Shown piece after piece: positions 34,611 to 46,439 of a stretch of 64,000 bases of DNA. Under the pieces are notes generated by a model that saw only the letters and a list, made by a program, of their open reading frames with translations, made no database searches and was not told the origin of the DNA. The stretch covers positions 11,503,993 through 11,567,992 of the forward strand of contig JAQNBH010000010.1 of assembly GCA_028752905.1 (NCBI GenBank). The letters are read 5' to 3'. A program made the translations under genes and the position numbers. The stretch comes from Cladorhizidae sp. MBARI D1340-BT2. Taxonomy: Eukaryota; Porifera; Demospongiae; Poecilosclerida; Cladorhizidae. Each line of letters starts with the position of its first letter. The stretch's first letter is position 1.

Positions 34611-36200
34611 AGAACTTCCATACTTAGTCCCAAGGTTGTCCATAGTCCACAGAACATATAGTTCTTATGTCAGAGGTAACATCACACGCTCGGATAATCT
34701 TCATACTGGTGGGCATAAATGAGCATGTGCGTATGTGCATGTACGTGTGTGCGTGTACGTGTGTACATGTGTGTACGTGCCTAGAGCATAATCCTTTCCA
34801 CTGCAATAGCCCCAAGGATTCTACTTCAAAAAAGTGAAAGAACTTTTGAACTTTGAACTCCTTACTCAATTGTAAACTATCAAGAGGTATTCAACTCCCA
34901 AATATTCTTCCAGTTCACACGGTGGTTGATGTTTGGACTTCCAAGCATCTCTAATTAAGAGAATACAGTAATTAATTAGAACGTGAGCTAAGTCACCGTA
35001 AACCCGCTGGTCATTAAGTTGATACCTATTAGGAATTCCTTTTTGTTAAGCACCTGCTTTGGTTGGGCGTTTCCTTCTTTTCTTTTTCTTTTACGGTTCA
35101 GAAAGAGTGGGAAATATTTAGAACCCCAGAACTTCTCCCTCCAAACCCCCCCCCCACCCCGTCTCTCCGTGATCTCATTAAAATATTGGTTGAGGGTTGG
35201 GGTGGGGGGGGGGGGGTGTCAGGTACATATTGGGCCGGATTGGGCCGGGTAAGTAGCAAAAGCATGTCAATGTTTGAGGGGTGCTGGTTTTGTGAGGGGT
35301 ACATTTTTTCATACTGGACTTACAGCAGAGCTGGGAAATTATTGAGACTTGGTGCTCGGGACAGATCTTGAGCAGAAAGTTTGTAGTTAGCTACTCTCTT
35401 ATTACTTGGAGCTCCTCCAGGATTTTGAGATCTCCTTTCATTCCAAGGATGGAAAAGATGTTTTACGTGCACAGCAAGTGTGAACGGACCTGACCATAAG
35501 TACCTTTTCATGTTTGTTATGCCTGTAGGCATGTGCTAATTAAGGATCAAAGGCTTTCAGAGCTAAGTGTTGATGAGTTTCCAGTAGAGGTGCAAAGTGG
35601 ATGACTCCTCCACAAAAGTGGCCAACCTCTTGCACAATCCTCGTTATGGCAATATGATTAGGTATAGCCAGAAGAAGTTTGAAGCTGTTTTCCTTGTCCG
35701 AGTAGACCCCTTGTAATTTTGTACCTCCCCCCCCCCTTTCCCCCAAAGTAACCTCAAGTGTAACCTCAAGTGTATTTCTTGCCACTGACCCTGTATCTAC
35801 TCGAACCACAAGATCTCATTTGAAACACTCAGAAAGGATCACTTATGCCACTAAAAATAATCTATGTAGGGGTTGTGAAGACTAAATGAGAACATTGAAT
35901 TTCCCCCCCCCCCCCCTTTTTATTACCAAGTATCTTCTCTGCTCGAGGGTCAGTTCCAGTGCTGGAGACCAGACATATTTGTAGATAGGATGTCCAAGCA
36001 GTGCAGTCACTGGGCTCTGCTCTGGAACAGGTCTTTGCCATATCTTCCAGCTAGTCCGGTCATACACTCACCACTCCCTGCCTATAAGAAATTGGTTGCA
36101 TCTGTTATGGGCAGTGTTTGTTGAGTGGGTACTCGGCTGTGTTTTTGTTGCTAATAGTGCTGCTTAGCAACCATTTATCTTTTAAAGGAGTCCATATCGT
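34610..36200. other. Intron 1 interval without recognised gene
   Basis: Contains a GT/GTAC-rich patch (34715-34785) and several C or G homopolymers (35145-35160, 35200-35217, 35723-35745, 35903-35918). The overlapping short frames here carry no domain. Confidence 0.5.
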
Positions 36201-36224
36201 ATTAGGCATAGGATGTCTCAACTG

Positions 36225-36690
<466 letters not shown>

Positions 36691-36694
36691 GAGA

Positions 36695-37310
36695 TGAGGG
36701 GGGGGGGGGGGGGGAAGGGGGGTACATCAGATAACTACCAGTGCATTCCCAGCCCAGCCAATGCTATCAGGACTGTGGTTGCTGTCCTGACCAGAGCTAA
36801 TCAGCTTTGAGGTGATGGCGGAGGAGTACCTTGATGTAGGTCACGTGCACAGCCTATACCAGACCACGTGGTTGACCTCAAACTGTTATGAATCCGAAAT
36901 CTTCTCAGTGTGGCGTCTACACTTAATTTTCACAAACAGCAAGGATTTTCACAAGGGAGCATTATTTATTATTTCCTGCTGGTCTGCTGGCGTCTGTTTA
37001 TATATATATATATAATTATTAATTATTATATATATATATATATATATATAATTATTAATTATTATATATATATAATTATTATTGTTATTGTTATTATTAT
37101 TATGAAGATAAGTATTTACTGATTATTACCTTGTCCTGATCATTCTGTCCCTGTTAATGGTGACACTGTATAGCTATTATTGGCTGATATGCATAATGGT
37201 TGGTTGGGTCTGTAGATCATGTCTTTGTTGAATGGGGACAATAGTAAAGGTGTGTGTTTGGGTTGGGGGGTGTTGGTTGGTGGTGGGGGAGGGGGGGGGG
37301 GGGGAAGGAG
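36695..37310. repeat. G-tract, TA/AATT repeat and second G-tract cluster
   Basis: G-run at 36697-36722, TATATA and AATTATTAATTATTATATA blocks at 37000-37100, and a GGTTGG..GGGGGG tract at 37257-37305. Between them the sequence shows no gene. Confidence 0.85.
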
Positions 37311-37439
37311 TATATCTGAATTTTACAGTGGGAAGATTGAAGTCCTGTCGAGTGAACATCAGAGCCAGTGGATCAGGGTGTGGTCTATTTGTGGCATGAA
37401 CAGCTCCAGGATCAGTTACGAATGTTAAAAGTTCAAAGT

Positions 37440-37710
37440 TGTTGCCGACCTAATCCCAGCCCTACTTTTAGCCTTAGCCAGTATTAGGTAACTTAGTCTT
37501 GGCCCTAAAATCCCAGCCCAGCCTAGAATCCTAGCCCTAGCCCTAGAATCCTAGCCCTAGCCCTAGAATCCTAGCCCTAGAATCCTAGCCCTAGCCCTAG
37601 AATCCTAGCCCTAGAAGCCCTAGAATCCTAGCCACAGCCCTAGAATCCTAGCCCTAGAATCCTAGCCCTAGCCCTAGCCCTAGTCCTACAATACTAGCCC
37701 CATATAGCTT
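37440..37710. repeat. CCCTAGAATCCTAG minisatellite (CCCTAG family)
   Basis: Alternating CCCTAGCC and CCCTAGAATCCTAG blocks of irregular length. Confidence 0.9.
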
Positions 37711-37769
37711 ATTTTGGGTGGAAAGGAACCTGACCTTACGTCATCTTTCCCACAACATCGCAAGATGTT

Positions 37770-38045
37770 TATGAGGTAGAGCATGTGAGGTGGTGGAAGG
37801 AAGTGTGAGGTGGAATATGTGAAGGGTGTGAGGTGGAGTGTTGAGGTGTAAGGTGGAGAGAGGAAGTGTAAGGGAGTGTGTGAGGAGATGAGCTGGAGTG
37901 TGATGAAGAAGGTGAGAGAGAAGCTTAGTAAGGAGAAGTAGGAGGATGAGCACCGGACGGACTGGAAGGGAGTGAGTTGGAGAGAGGGGTCATGAAATGC
38001 CAGCGGAGGGGAGGGGGAGGGGGATGGGAGGTGTGGTGGGAGCGG
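37770..38045. repeat. Purine-rich degenerate repeat (GTGAGGTGGA)
   Basis: GGTGGA, GTGTGAGG and AGGTGTAAGG units, strongly G/A on the plus strand. The minus-strand frame (37741-37953) is low-complexity. Confidence 0.7.
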
Positions 38046-38340
38046 ATTTAGTTTGCAGCTTTGATGATTAGCTCACTACATGCAAGTTCAATTGAGCTTT
38101 GAAGTTGAGAAGCTGACTCTAGCCAACAGCTTGTTAGATCTCTGAGCTCTAATAGTCTAGTTGTCGTAGTAATGACGTGTTTGTATAGAGGCAATCGTTA
38201 TCACTACTGCAATGGCTACACAAGTGGTAGACAAAAGTGAGGAAGATGTCTGCCGCATTCTAAGCTCTGTGCCTCCGGCATGTCCATATGACCACAACCT
38301 TTCCTAGGATACCGCAGGATTCATTCCCAGGATGCTTGGG
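38045..38340. other. Intron 1 interval with a short unrecognised ORF
   Basis: A 31-codon plus-strand frame from ATG 38212 (MATQVVDKSEEDVCRILSSV, ending CPYDHNLS) looks coding-like but is not phase-compatible with exons 1 and 2 of the predicted gene. Status open. Confidence 0.3.
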
Positions 38341-38550
38341 GAGTGTCCCTAGCCTTAGTCCTAAAGAACCCTAGCTGTGGCCATAGAATTGCACTAGTCC
38401 TAGACTTAACCCTAGCCATGGTCCTAGAATACCTCTAGCCCTAGCCTTACTAGAATACCTCTAGCCCTAGCCAATTCTATCTTAAGCCCTAGAATATCCC
38501 TAGCCCTAGAATGCCCATGGCTATAGCCATAAGACTGATTCCAGGATCTA
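38340..38550. repeat. CCCTAG-family degenerate repeat
   Basis: CCTAGCCCTAG, CTAGAATACC and CCTAGCCTTAG pieces. Confidence 0.8.
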
Positions 38551-38924
38551 TGCCCATGATGTCCTGGGGATGGCAAGACTACACACACCATGTGCAAATA
38601 TCTTGGGGGGGGAAAGGGGATTTTTATTTACAAGTTGGAAGTAAAGAGTTTATTGTAACTGGTTTTAGATGATTGGAAAGGCAATGGAATTTGGAGTCTA
38701 ACTTGATGTGGTGAAGACCAGTATGCTGCTCAGACAGCTGTTAATTTCATGCATAATCATCTCTGTTGCCATGGCCATTCCTAAGCACTGCAGACAGTTC
38801 GCTAACATATCATCTTCACTGTATGATGTCATCAATAGCATGATGTCATAATGCAGCCCTTGTGCAGCATAATGTCATCACTGAGTGCTGTATGCCCAGA
38901 GAGCTTGCACGTAACAGTTCACAT

Positions 38925-39645
38925 GGTTTCTCCTGCCTGCTTGCACATGCCCAATGGGCCGCATGGTTTAGCTTGCCTGCTTGCACATGCTCAGTGTGCC
39001 GCATGGTTTAGTTTGCCTGCTTGCACATGCTCAGTGTGCCACATGGTTTAGCTAGCCTGCTTGCACTTGCTCAGTGTGCCACATGGTTTAGTCTGCCTGC
39101 TCAGTGCGCCACATGGTTTAGCTAGCCCGCTTGCACATGCCCAGTGTGCCGCATGGTTTAGTTTGCCTGCTTGCACATGCTCAGTGCGCCACATGGTTTA
39201 GTTTGCCTGCTTGCACATGCTCAGTGCGCCACATGGTTTAGCTAGCCTGCTTGCACATGCTCAGTGCGCCACATGGTTTAGCTAGCCTGCTTACACATGC
39301 TCAGTGCGCCACATGGTTTAGCTAGCCTGCTTGCACATGCTCAGTGCGCCACATGGTTTAGCTAGCCTGCTTACACATGCTCAGTGTGCCACATGGTTTA
39401 GCTAGCCTGCTTGCACATGCTCAGTGTGCCACATGGTTTAGCTAGCCTGCTTGCACATGCTCAGTGTGCCACATGGTTTAGCTTGCCTGCTTGCACATGC
39501 TCAGTGCGCCACATGGTTTAGTTTGCCTGCTTGCACATGCTCAGTGCGCCACATGGTTTAGTCTGCCTGCTTGCACATGCCCAGTGTGCACATGGTTTAG
39601 TGTGCCTGCTTGCACATGCCCAGTAGATCACTCTGCCTGCTGGCT
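38925..39645. repeat. 40-bp minisatellite, about 18 copies
   Basis: The unit runs ACATGGTTTAGCTAGCCTGC, TTGCACATGCTCAGTGCGCC, with A/G, C/T and GCTAGC/GTTTGC variants that alternate along the array. Followed by a GT-rich patch at 39750-39830. Confidence 0.96.
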
Positions 39646-40149
39646 GCCTGGACAAGGGTTGTACCCAGCACTTCCTTGTTCGGTACAGGGTCATCCTGCA
39701 GTTTTTCACTAAGCCGTGTATCTCATTATTGTGCTGATTTGGTAGCACTACTAATGTGTGTGATGTGTGTGCATGTATGTATGTGCACATGCATGCAAGT
39801 ACGTGTGTGCGCGCATGTGCAGCCAGAGCATACACAAACGAGTTATTTCATTGGAATGCTCCTTAATTAGAGCCCGACATTAAATCCTTCAACGAAATCC
39901 CATAGTGGCTCAATTATCACTGTTGAGGGTCTAATTAGCTCCGACGTGCCTGCACACTATGCGCGCAATTCTAGGATTTTTTTTTGTTTTGGTGATATTG
40001 TTTCAAGGCAGGGCTTGGAATGGGCTCCAGTTTACATTTTTTCGTCCGACACTCAATGAAATGATGCCCCAACATATGACGGCACTTGCTCTCTTATTCT
40101 ATATAGTGGACGCCGGTGCTTCAGTTTGTGAATTAGCACCTACTTCTTT

Positions 40150-41755
40150 GTCGTTGTTGTTAGCTGTTGGTACCTACTTCACTGTTGGTTCTGGCCTCTG
40201 CATGTTAAGCACCTACTTCACTGTTGGTTGTGGCCTCTGCATGTTAAGCACCTACTTCACTGTTGGTTCCAGCCTCTGCATGTTAAGCACCTACTTCACT
40301 GTTGGTTCCAGCCTCTGCATGTTAAGCACCTACATGTACTTCACTGTTGGTTCCAGCCTCTGCATGTTAAGCACCTACTTCACTGTTGGTTCTGGCCTCT
40401 GCATGTTAAGCACCTACTTCACTGTTGGTTCTAGCCTCTGCATGTTAAGCACCTAGTTCACTGTTGGTTCTGGCCTCTGCAAGTTCACATACTTCACTGT
40501 TGGTTCTGGCCTCTGCATGTTAAGCACCTACTTCACTGTTGGTTCTGGCCTCTGCATGTTAAGCACCTACTTCACTGTTGGTTCCAGCCTCTGCATGTTA
40601 AGCACCTACTTCACTGTTGGTTCTAGCCTCTGCATGTTAAGCACCTACTTCACTGTTGGTTCTAGCCTCTGCAAGTTAAGCACCTACTTCACTGTTGGTT
40701 CTGGACTCTGCAAGTTAAGCACCTACTTCACTGTTTTTTCTAGCCTCTGCATGTTAAGCACCTACTTCACTGTTGGTTCTGGCCTCTGCATGTTAAGCAC
40801 CTACTTCACTGTTGGTTCTAGCCTCTGCATGTTAAGCACCTACTTCACTGTTGGTTCTAGCCTCTGCATGTTAAGCACCTACTTCACTGTTGGTTCCAGC
40901 CTCTGCATGTTAAGCACCTACTTCACTGTTAGTTCTAGCCTCTGCATGTTAAGCACCTACTTCACTGTTGGTTCTGGCCTCTGCAAGTTAAGTACCTACT
41001 TCACTGTTGGTTCTGGCCTCTGCATGTTAAGCACCTACTTCACTGTTGGTTCTAGCCTCTGCATGTTAAGCACCTACTTCACTGTTGGTTCCAGCCTCTG
41101 CATGTTAAGCACCTACTTCACTGTTGGTTCCAGCCTCTGCATGTTAAGCACCTACTTCACAGTTGGTTCTAGCCTCTGCAAGTTCACATACTTCACTGTT
41201 GGTTCTGGCCTCTGCATGTTAAGCACCTACTTCACTGTTGGTTCCAGCCTCTGCATGTTAAGCACCTACTTCACTGTTGGTTCTGGCCTCTGCATGTTAA
41301 GTACCTACTTCACTGTTGGTTCCAGCCTCTGCATGTTAAGCACCTACTTCACTGTTGGTTCTGGCCTCTGCAAGTTCACATACTTCACTGTTGGTTCTGG
41401 CCTCTGCATGTTAAGCACCTACTTCACTGTTGGTTCTGGCCTCTGCATGTTAAGCACCTACTTCACTGTTGGTTCCAGCCTCTGCATGTTAAGCACCTAC
41501 TTCACTGTTGGTTCTAGCCTCTGCAAGTTAAGCACTTACTTCACTGTTGGTTCTGGCCTCTGCATGTTAAGCACCTACTTCACTGTTGGTTCCAGCCCCT
41601 CTGCATGTTAAGCACTGTTGGTTCCAGCCTCTGCATGTTAAGCACCTACTTCACTGTTGGTCTGCATGTTAAGCACCTACTTCACTGTTGGTTCTAGCCT
41701 CTGCATGTTAAGCACCTACTTCACTGTTGGTTCCAGCCTCTGCATGTTAAGCATC
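40150..41755. repeat. 39-bp minisatellite, about 41 copies
   Basis: The unit TACTTCACTGTTGGTTCTGG, CCTCTGCATGTTAAGCACC is a multiple of three, so it is open over long stretches (YFTVGSGLCMLST, 13 aa). Variants CCAG/TCTAG/TCTGG and CATG/CAAG at fixed positions allow sub-lineages to be followed. A shorter GCAAGTTCACATACTTC unit recurs three times. No gene start or splice logic, so I treat it as non-coding. Confidence 0.96.
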
Positions 41756-42830
41756 GATTGTGACTGTGTCTTTCTGAGAGGTCAGTCACACTCCATTGCT
41801 GGCGACGAAGCAAATATTTAGACACTGTGTCCACGTACGACGCTCGCTCTCCCCCTAGGCTCTGCTCTGCAACAACTCAACCATTTGACATCCCTTCTAG
41901 CTAGCCTAGTACGTACCCACGGCTACAAGAAATTGAAGGCATCTGCACATTGACATTGCTCGCTGAGTTTCTGTTCAGCATTAAGTGTCCATTTTGTTTA
42001 GCGGCCATTGCTAATGCTGTAGTGCACTTAGCTTGGCAACAGGCGTTGATGGTGCCAGCAACAGCAACAACTGCAATAGCCCCAACAAAGTGACGTGTTT
42101 GTGTTCCTCTTCTGCATCATACAGTATCTTGTGTTGAATTGCCAGCTGACAGGAGGGATGAACCGAAACAAAACGAACGAAGAACAGCGTAGAAACAAAC
42201 CACTATGATGTGCACTGGTTGGTCTTGGAATGTTCCTTTTTGATCTTGGAAATCCAGTCCTTTTTGTTCTTGGAACGGGTCCTTCTTGATATTTGAATGG
42301 TTCCTTTTTATCTTGGAATGGTTCCCTGACCGTGGAACGGTTCCTTTTAGGGTTCCATGCTGTGCTATGGGGGAGTAAGAGGAAGTTCTTTTCTTCTTCT
42401 TTTCCCCCCCTTTTCCCGCCCTCCTTTTTTTCCACTTTCCCTGCCCCCCTTTTTTGTTGTTGCTGTTTCAGCTGACTCCTGGTGGCCATAAAAGGCCATG
42501 CCAGGTGATGGTGAGCTTTATACAAGGTGTGTGGTCTCTGTGTGAGTGAGTGCGAGGTGTGTGTGTGTGTGTTAATTAAATCCATGATCAAATGAGATAG
42601 TCATGAATATCATTAAGAAGAATGAAGTTAATTCTAAGCAAACGTGATTCTGCTCACTGTCGTTGTTTAGTGGTTGTCGTGGTAATTGTGGGTACCACGT
42701 GATAGATGTCCCAACTCGAATGCTTCATTGGTAATGTGGCACATTTAGTCAAGCCAAAAATCTCGCCCAGTGGAACACAGCTGTGTTGATTTTTCTCTTC
42801 TCTTGATTAGTCTCATTCTTGGGGAATGTT
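41756..42830. other. Intron 1 interval; short degenerate repeat at 42220-42350
   Basis: About five degenerate copies of a GGAATGGTTCCTTTTTATCTT unit at 42220-42350 and T/C-rich tracts at 42390-42460. The 187-codon minus-strand frame (42028-42591) runs across these low-complexity pieces and has no domain. Confidence 0.55.
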
Positions 42831-42899
42831 CAGTGCCGCCAGAACCTTCCTGGGACACCCCATTGCCGGGATACTGGGACCATCCTGGAATGACCATAG

Positions 42900-43100
42900 C
42901 CTTATGAACTCAGTGGGCCACCCCTAGAATGCACCCTACCCATAGCCATAGCCCTAGAATATACCCAGCCCTAGCCCTAGAATATACTCAGCCCCAGCCA
43001 TAGAATGCACACAGCTCTTGGTGAGTGAAGCAAACCCTCACTAGGGAAGAAAGGGGGGGGGGGGGGGGGGGAGGGGGGGGGGGGGGGTGAATGGGAAAGT
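42900..43100. repeat. CCCTAG-family repeat followed by a long G tract
   Basis: CATAGCCCTAGAATATACCC-type units at 42930-43010, then G19-A-G14-type run at 43052-43087. Confidence 0.85.
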
Positions 43101-43189
43101 TTGTATTCTTGTGTAGGGCTAATGTCTGCTATCTATTAGCTATCTATCTTTATACTACATCACGTCATCTGTGGCTAATCTGATTGGTT

Positions 43190-43760
43190 AATAACTGTGG
43201 GTTACATAGGCGCGTAACCTACACTTTTAACCGGATGTAGTTTAGCGCGTGCACAACGTAGTATAATAAGTAGCACTCACGCCAGTGTAACCTACTCGTT
43301 TGCGCTTTAGCTATTAATGTTCACTGTTCATGAAGCTTTAATGTCATGATAATATTCACTTGATATAATTTATATAGATGTTCTGTGCTGCAGTGTAACC
43401 TACTCGTTTGCGCGTAACACTGCAAAATATCTGGGCTCATAAATCCCTGAAGTTGAAGGAGTTTTTGATTATCAGTTGAAGGAAGTTGTTCCAACTCAGC
43501 TGCGTGTTTATCTAGCAGTACTTTGTCAATAGCTGGGGCGCCTTGAGTAAAAAATTCTTCCATTTCTAGTTGCTATGTAGTTTAGCGCATGCGCAATGTA
43601 ATATAAGTAAGATAGCCTATACAAAAGAGTCGGTTATGCGCCAGTGTAACCTACTCGTTTGCTGTTACATTCCTCGGCTTCGCCTCGGGGTAACCGCAAA
43701 CTCAGAGGTTACATAGGCGCATAACCGACTCTTTTGTATAGGCTATCCTATACATCTATC
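43190..43760. repeat. Foldback (MITE-like) repeat with long inverted arms
   Basis: 43611-43643 (GATAGCCTATACAAAAGAGT...GCGCC) is the inverse complement of 43717-43747 (...ACTCTTTTGTATAGGCTATC), about 32 bp per arm, with AGTGTAACCT and AGGTTACAT as further inner pairing and a centre CCTCGGCTTCGCCTCGGGG. Related pieces (GTGTAACCTACTCGTTTGCG, TTTAGCGCGTGCAC) recur at about 43240-43320 and 43390-43425, so older copies are nested here. A minus-strand 80-codon frame (43321-43563) has no recognisable domain. Confidence 0.8.
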
Positions 43761-43805
43761 TATCTATCTATCTATCTATCTTATCTATCTATCTATCTAT
43801 CTATC

Positions 43806-43841
<36 letters not shown>

Positions 43842-43890
43842 TAGCTATCTATCTATCTATTAGCTATCTATCTATCTATCTATCTATGAG
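43760..43890. repeat. (ATCT)n microsatellite
   Basis: Pure ATCT runs with TTATCT and ATTAGCT interruptions. Confidence 0.97.
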
Positions 43891-44274
43891 CAGGTTAATG
43901 TACCCATCTGGAACATAACAGGTGCACTCAAGGAAATGTTTGTTGTTACTGAAAAATGCTGTACAGTAGAGGACATCTGGCATGTTTGAAGAATCGACCT
44001 GCTCAGAGATGATGCTGCCATTCTGGCATAGCCACTCAACACCTCAACATTTGGAGGCGGAGACACCATTTGGCATGAGGGGTGTGGAAATGCATGAGCC
44101 AGTCAGGTCTACAACCACTCGTGGGTGTTGGTCTCCCGGACAGCGGGTGCAAAATAGAACGGGCTACACAGTTGGTATATACACAGAGGAAAGATAACTA
44201 AGTCTATAGGGAATGGAAGAGACATCTTTTAATGGAGCAGAGCCTACCAACACAGAACAGAGCTCCTCATTATT

Positions 44275-44385
44275 CCTGATGAAGGCTAGAGCATCTAGTC
44301 GAAACGTCGAGAGAATACAATTTCAAGTCAATTATTGAGAAGGTTATTGTAGTGCGCAACTGAGAGTTCATCGAGAGTTTAACAA
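44275..44385 (+). repeat. Dispersed CTGATGA...GAAACGTC repeat copy
   Basis: CCTGATGAAGGCTAGAGCAT, CTAGTCGAAACGTCGAGAG, then TTATTGAGAAGGTTATTGTA and CAACTGAGAGTT. The best preserved single plus-orientation copy of the family. Confidence 0.8.
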
Positions 44386-44519
44386 AATAGAATGTCTGAA
44401 GTTATGTTTAGCTGTGGCGTGGTATTCACTGCATTACTCTGACAAATCCTGTCAGCCATCAAGCACTTCCTGATGACCTCACTCTTAGAGTGTTTCAAGT
44501 TCTGGTCATCTCCTGCAGT

Positions 44520-44775
44520 GTCCTCTGACAATCTTCTCTGCAAGCAAACACCGGATGGTTCCTTCACTGCTAGGTGCTGCAAGGGGAAGCTGCTTGCAAG
44601 CAAACACCGGCTGGTTCCCTCACTGCTAGGTGCTGCAAGGGGAAGCTGCTTGCAAGCAAACACCGGCTGGTTCCCTCACTGCTACAGTGCTTCAAGGGGA
44701 AGCTACCTGCAAGCAAACACCGGCTGGTTCCCTCACTCACTGCTAGGTGCTGCAAGGAGAAGCTGCTTCCAAGTG
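44520..44775. repeat. Minisatellite, about 60 bp, four copies
   Basis: The unit contains GCTTGCAAGCAAACACCGGC, TGGTTCCCTCACTGC and GGTGCTGCAAGGGGAAGC. Open in several frames because the unit is near 60 bp. Confidence 0.88.
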
Positions 44776-45164
44776 AGGCCACAGCCAGCCAGGCCATTAT
44801 GTTGCAGGGCATCTGCTCGTATAGCCATGCATGCATGAGCTAGGCATCTGTAGAGAACATCCGTACATGCACACTTACTTATGCACGTAGAAAGGTAGAA
44901 AGGAAGGAAGTGAAGCTAGGCAAGGTTTCAGCTCTCCACACAATGCCTGGTGTTCCGTCTCTAGTTGAGCTGGATTTAATGCTCTGCGGTTTTCATTAAT
45001 TTTGCGACGAGTCACGAAGAGTGACAGAGGGTGTGGCCATCCTCCCACTAGAGTACATGTAGGTGCTACACGTATCCACCAGTGTTTAACTCCTTGAAGA
45101 TATCCTACTAAAGGGGCTGTTCTAGGATGAGGGATACAGGTAATAGTTTTTGTGTGTACTGTAG

Positions 45165-45405
45165 GTTGTGAAACATGTAGGTTGAGGGGTCCAAATGATA
45201 AATTGAGGTATCAAGTGATAGGTTGAGGGTTCCAAGTGATACAAACTCTAGGTTGAGGGGTCCAAGTGATACAAACTCTAGGTTGAGGGGTCCAAGTGAT
45301 ACAAACTCTAGGTTGAGGGGTCCAACTGATACAAACTCTAGGTCAAGTGACAAACTCTAGGTTGAGGGGTCCAAGTGATGGATATTCTGGGTTGAGGGGG
45401 AAAAG
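45165..45405. repeat. 31-bp minisatellite (GGTTGAGGGGTCCAAGTGAT)
   Basis: About seven copies of GGTTGAGGGGTCCAAGTGAT plus ACAAACTCTA. Confidence 0.9.
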
Positions 45406-45544
45406 TGGTGATTTCGATAATTCTGGATCGCTGGTTGAAGTGAGCTTGCTTGATTGGCCAGTGAGGCAACTTTGAACACCGCCAAACATACATGCAGGTA
45501 ACGGAGATACAGGGACTATCCGTGCATGTGACCAATCATCTTCC

Positions 45545-45775
45545 TTAGTTACACATCATAAATATGAATGGGCGGCCCGTCATAAATATGAATGGGTGGC
45601 CCGTCATAAATATGAATGGGTGGCCCGTCATAAATATGAATGGGTGGCCCGTCATAAATATGAAATTTATGAATTGTCTCTCATCATAAATATGAATGGG
45701 TGGCCCGTCATAAATATGAATGGGTGGCCCGTCATAAATATGAATGGGCGGCCCACCGTAAATATGGATGGGGGA
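45545..45775. repeat. 24-bp minisatellite (CATAAATATGAATGGGTGGC)
   Basis: About nine copies of CATAAATATGAATGGGTGGC plus CCGT, one with a divergent AATTTATGAATTGTCTCT insert. Confidence 0.92.
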
Positions 45776-46430
45776 GATGGACCACGTCCTCTACTCCTGC
45801 CAAGACACCTTTGGATCCTTTGGTGTGTCCATTTATTCTCCTTCTCTGATCTTCCCAACTAATCAATAGTGAGAATAATAGAATAATATTCCAAGTCTTA
45901 ATGACATTTCTGCAAAGAATTAATGGATGCTGTGTGTGTTTGCGTGAGAGAGAGTGTGTGTTTGTGTGGGGGTGGACTCCACGAAGGCCCTAGCCTCTCC
46001 ACTTTCCTAGCAATGTCTCGGTGTGCATCCTTTCCATGCAATCAGCAGCTGCTCTTATGGACTTACCTAAACATGACGAAGTCCTCTCTGAAGAATTATA
46101 GACACATTTGATTTTAGGAGTAGCTATGCTGTGTGAATGGCGGAATTACAGAAAGAAGTGGAAATTAAAAAATGTATGCGTACGTTCTCTTCATTTCCAA
46201 GGGGGATAGGGAGAGCGGAACCAAGGGAGGAGAAACCAATGAGAGAAGTACTCTTCCCCAAATCCCCTGAAAGTAACCATGAATTATATTATGTACACTT
46301 TTCCAGCTAACTACCTGTGAATACTTTACTGCATAGGTGGGTGTGGCCTTTGTTCAAGTGATTTGGCTGTTAGTTGCCTAGGCAACCATGTGGAGCTGTG
46401 CAACTCTAGGGATATGCACTTATTTCCAAT
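45775..46430. other. Intron 1 interval without recognised gene
   Basis: Contains a GT/GA-rich patch at 45930-45970. No supported feature. Confidence 0.5.
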
Positions 46431-46439
46431 TGTGCTTCT

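Noticed and set aside
38212..38310. Extra exon of the predicted gene between exons 1 and 2
   Set aside because: The frame cannot be joined to exon 1 without a stop, and exon 1 already joins exon 2 in phase.
38925..39645. CRISPR array
   Set aside because: The arrays (here and elsewhere) have no unique spacers between identical repeats, no cas genes, and the genome is eukaryotic.
40517..41611. 364-codon frame of YFTVGSGLCMLST repeats
   Set aside because: The unit is 39 bp, a multiple of three with no stop. Nearby truncated units break the frame, and no gene context exists.
42028..42591. 187-codon minus-strand ORF
   Set aside because: It runs through T/C tracts and a short degenerate repeat, giving a Lys/Glu/Gly- and Cys-rich low-complexity product without a domain or splice consistency.
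44275..44310. A definite hammerhead ribozyme call
   Set aside because: CTGATGA and GAAAC flank a good stem II, but there is an extra A after CTGATGA, no clear stem III and only about three pairs for stem I, so I report it only as a resemblance.
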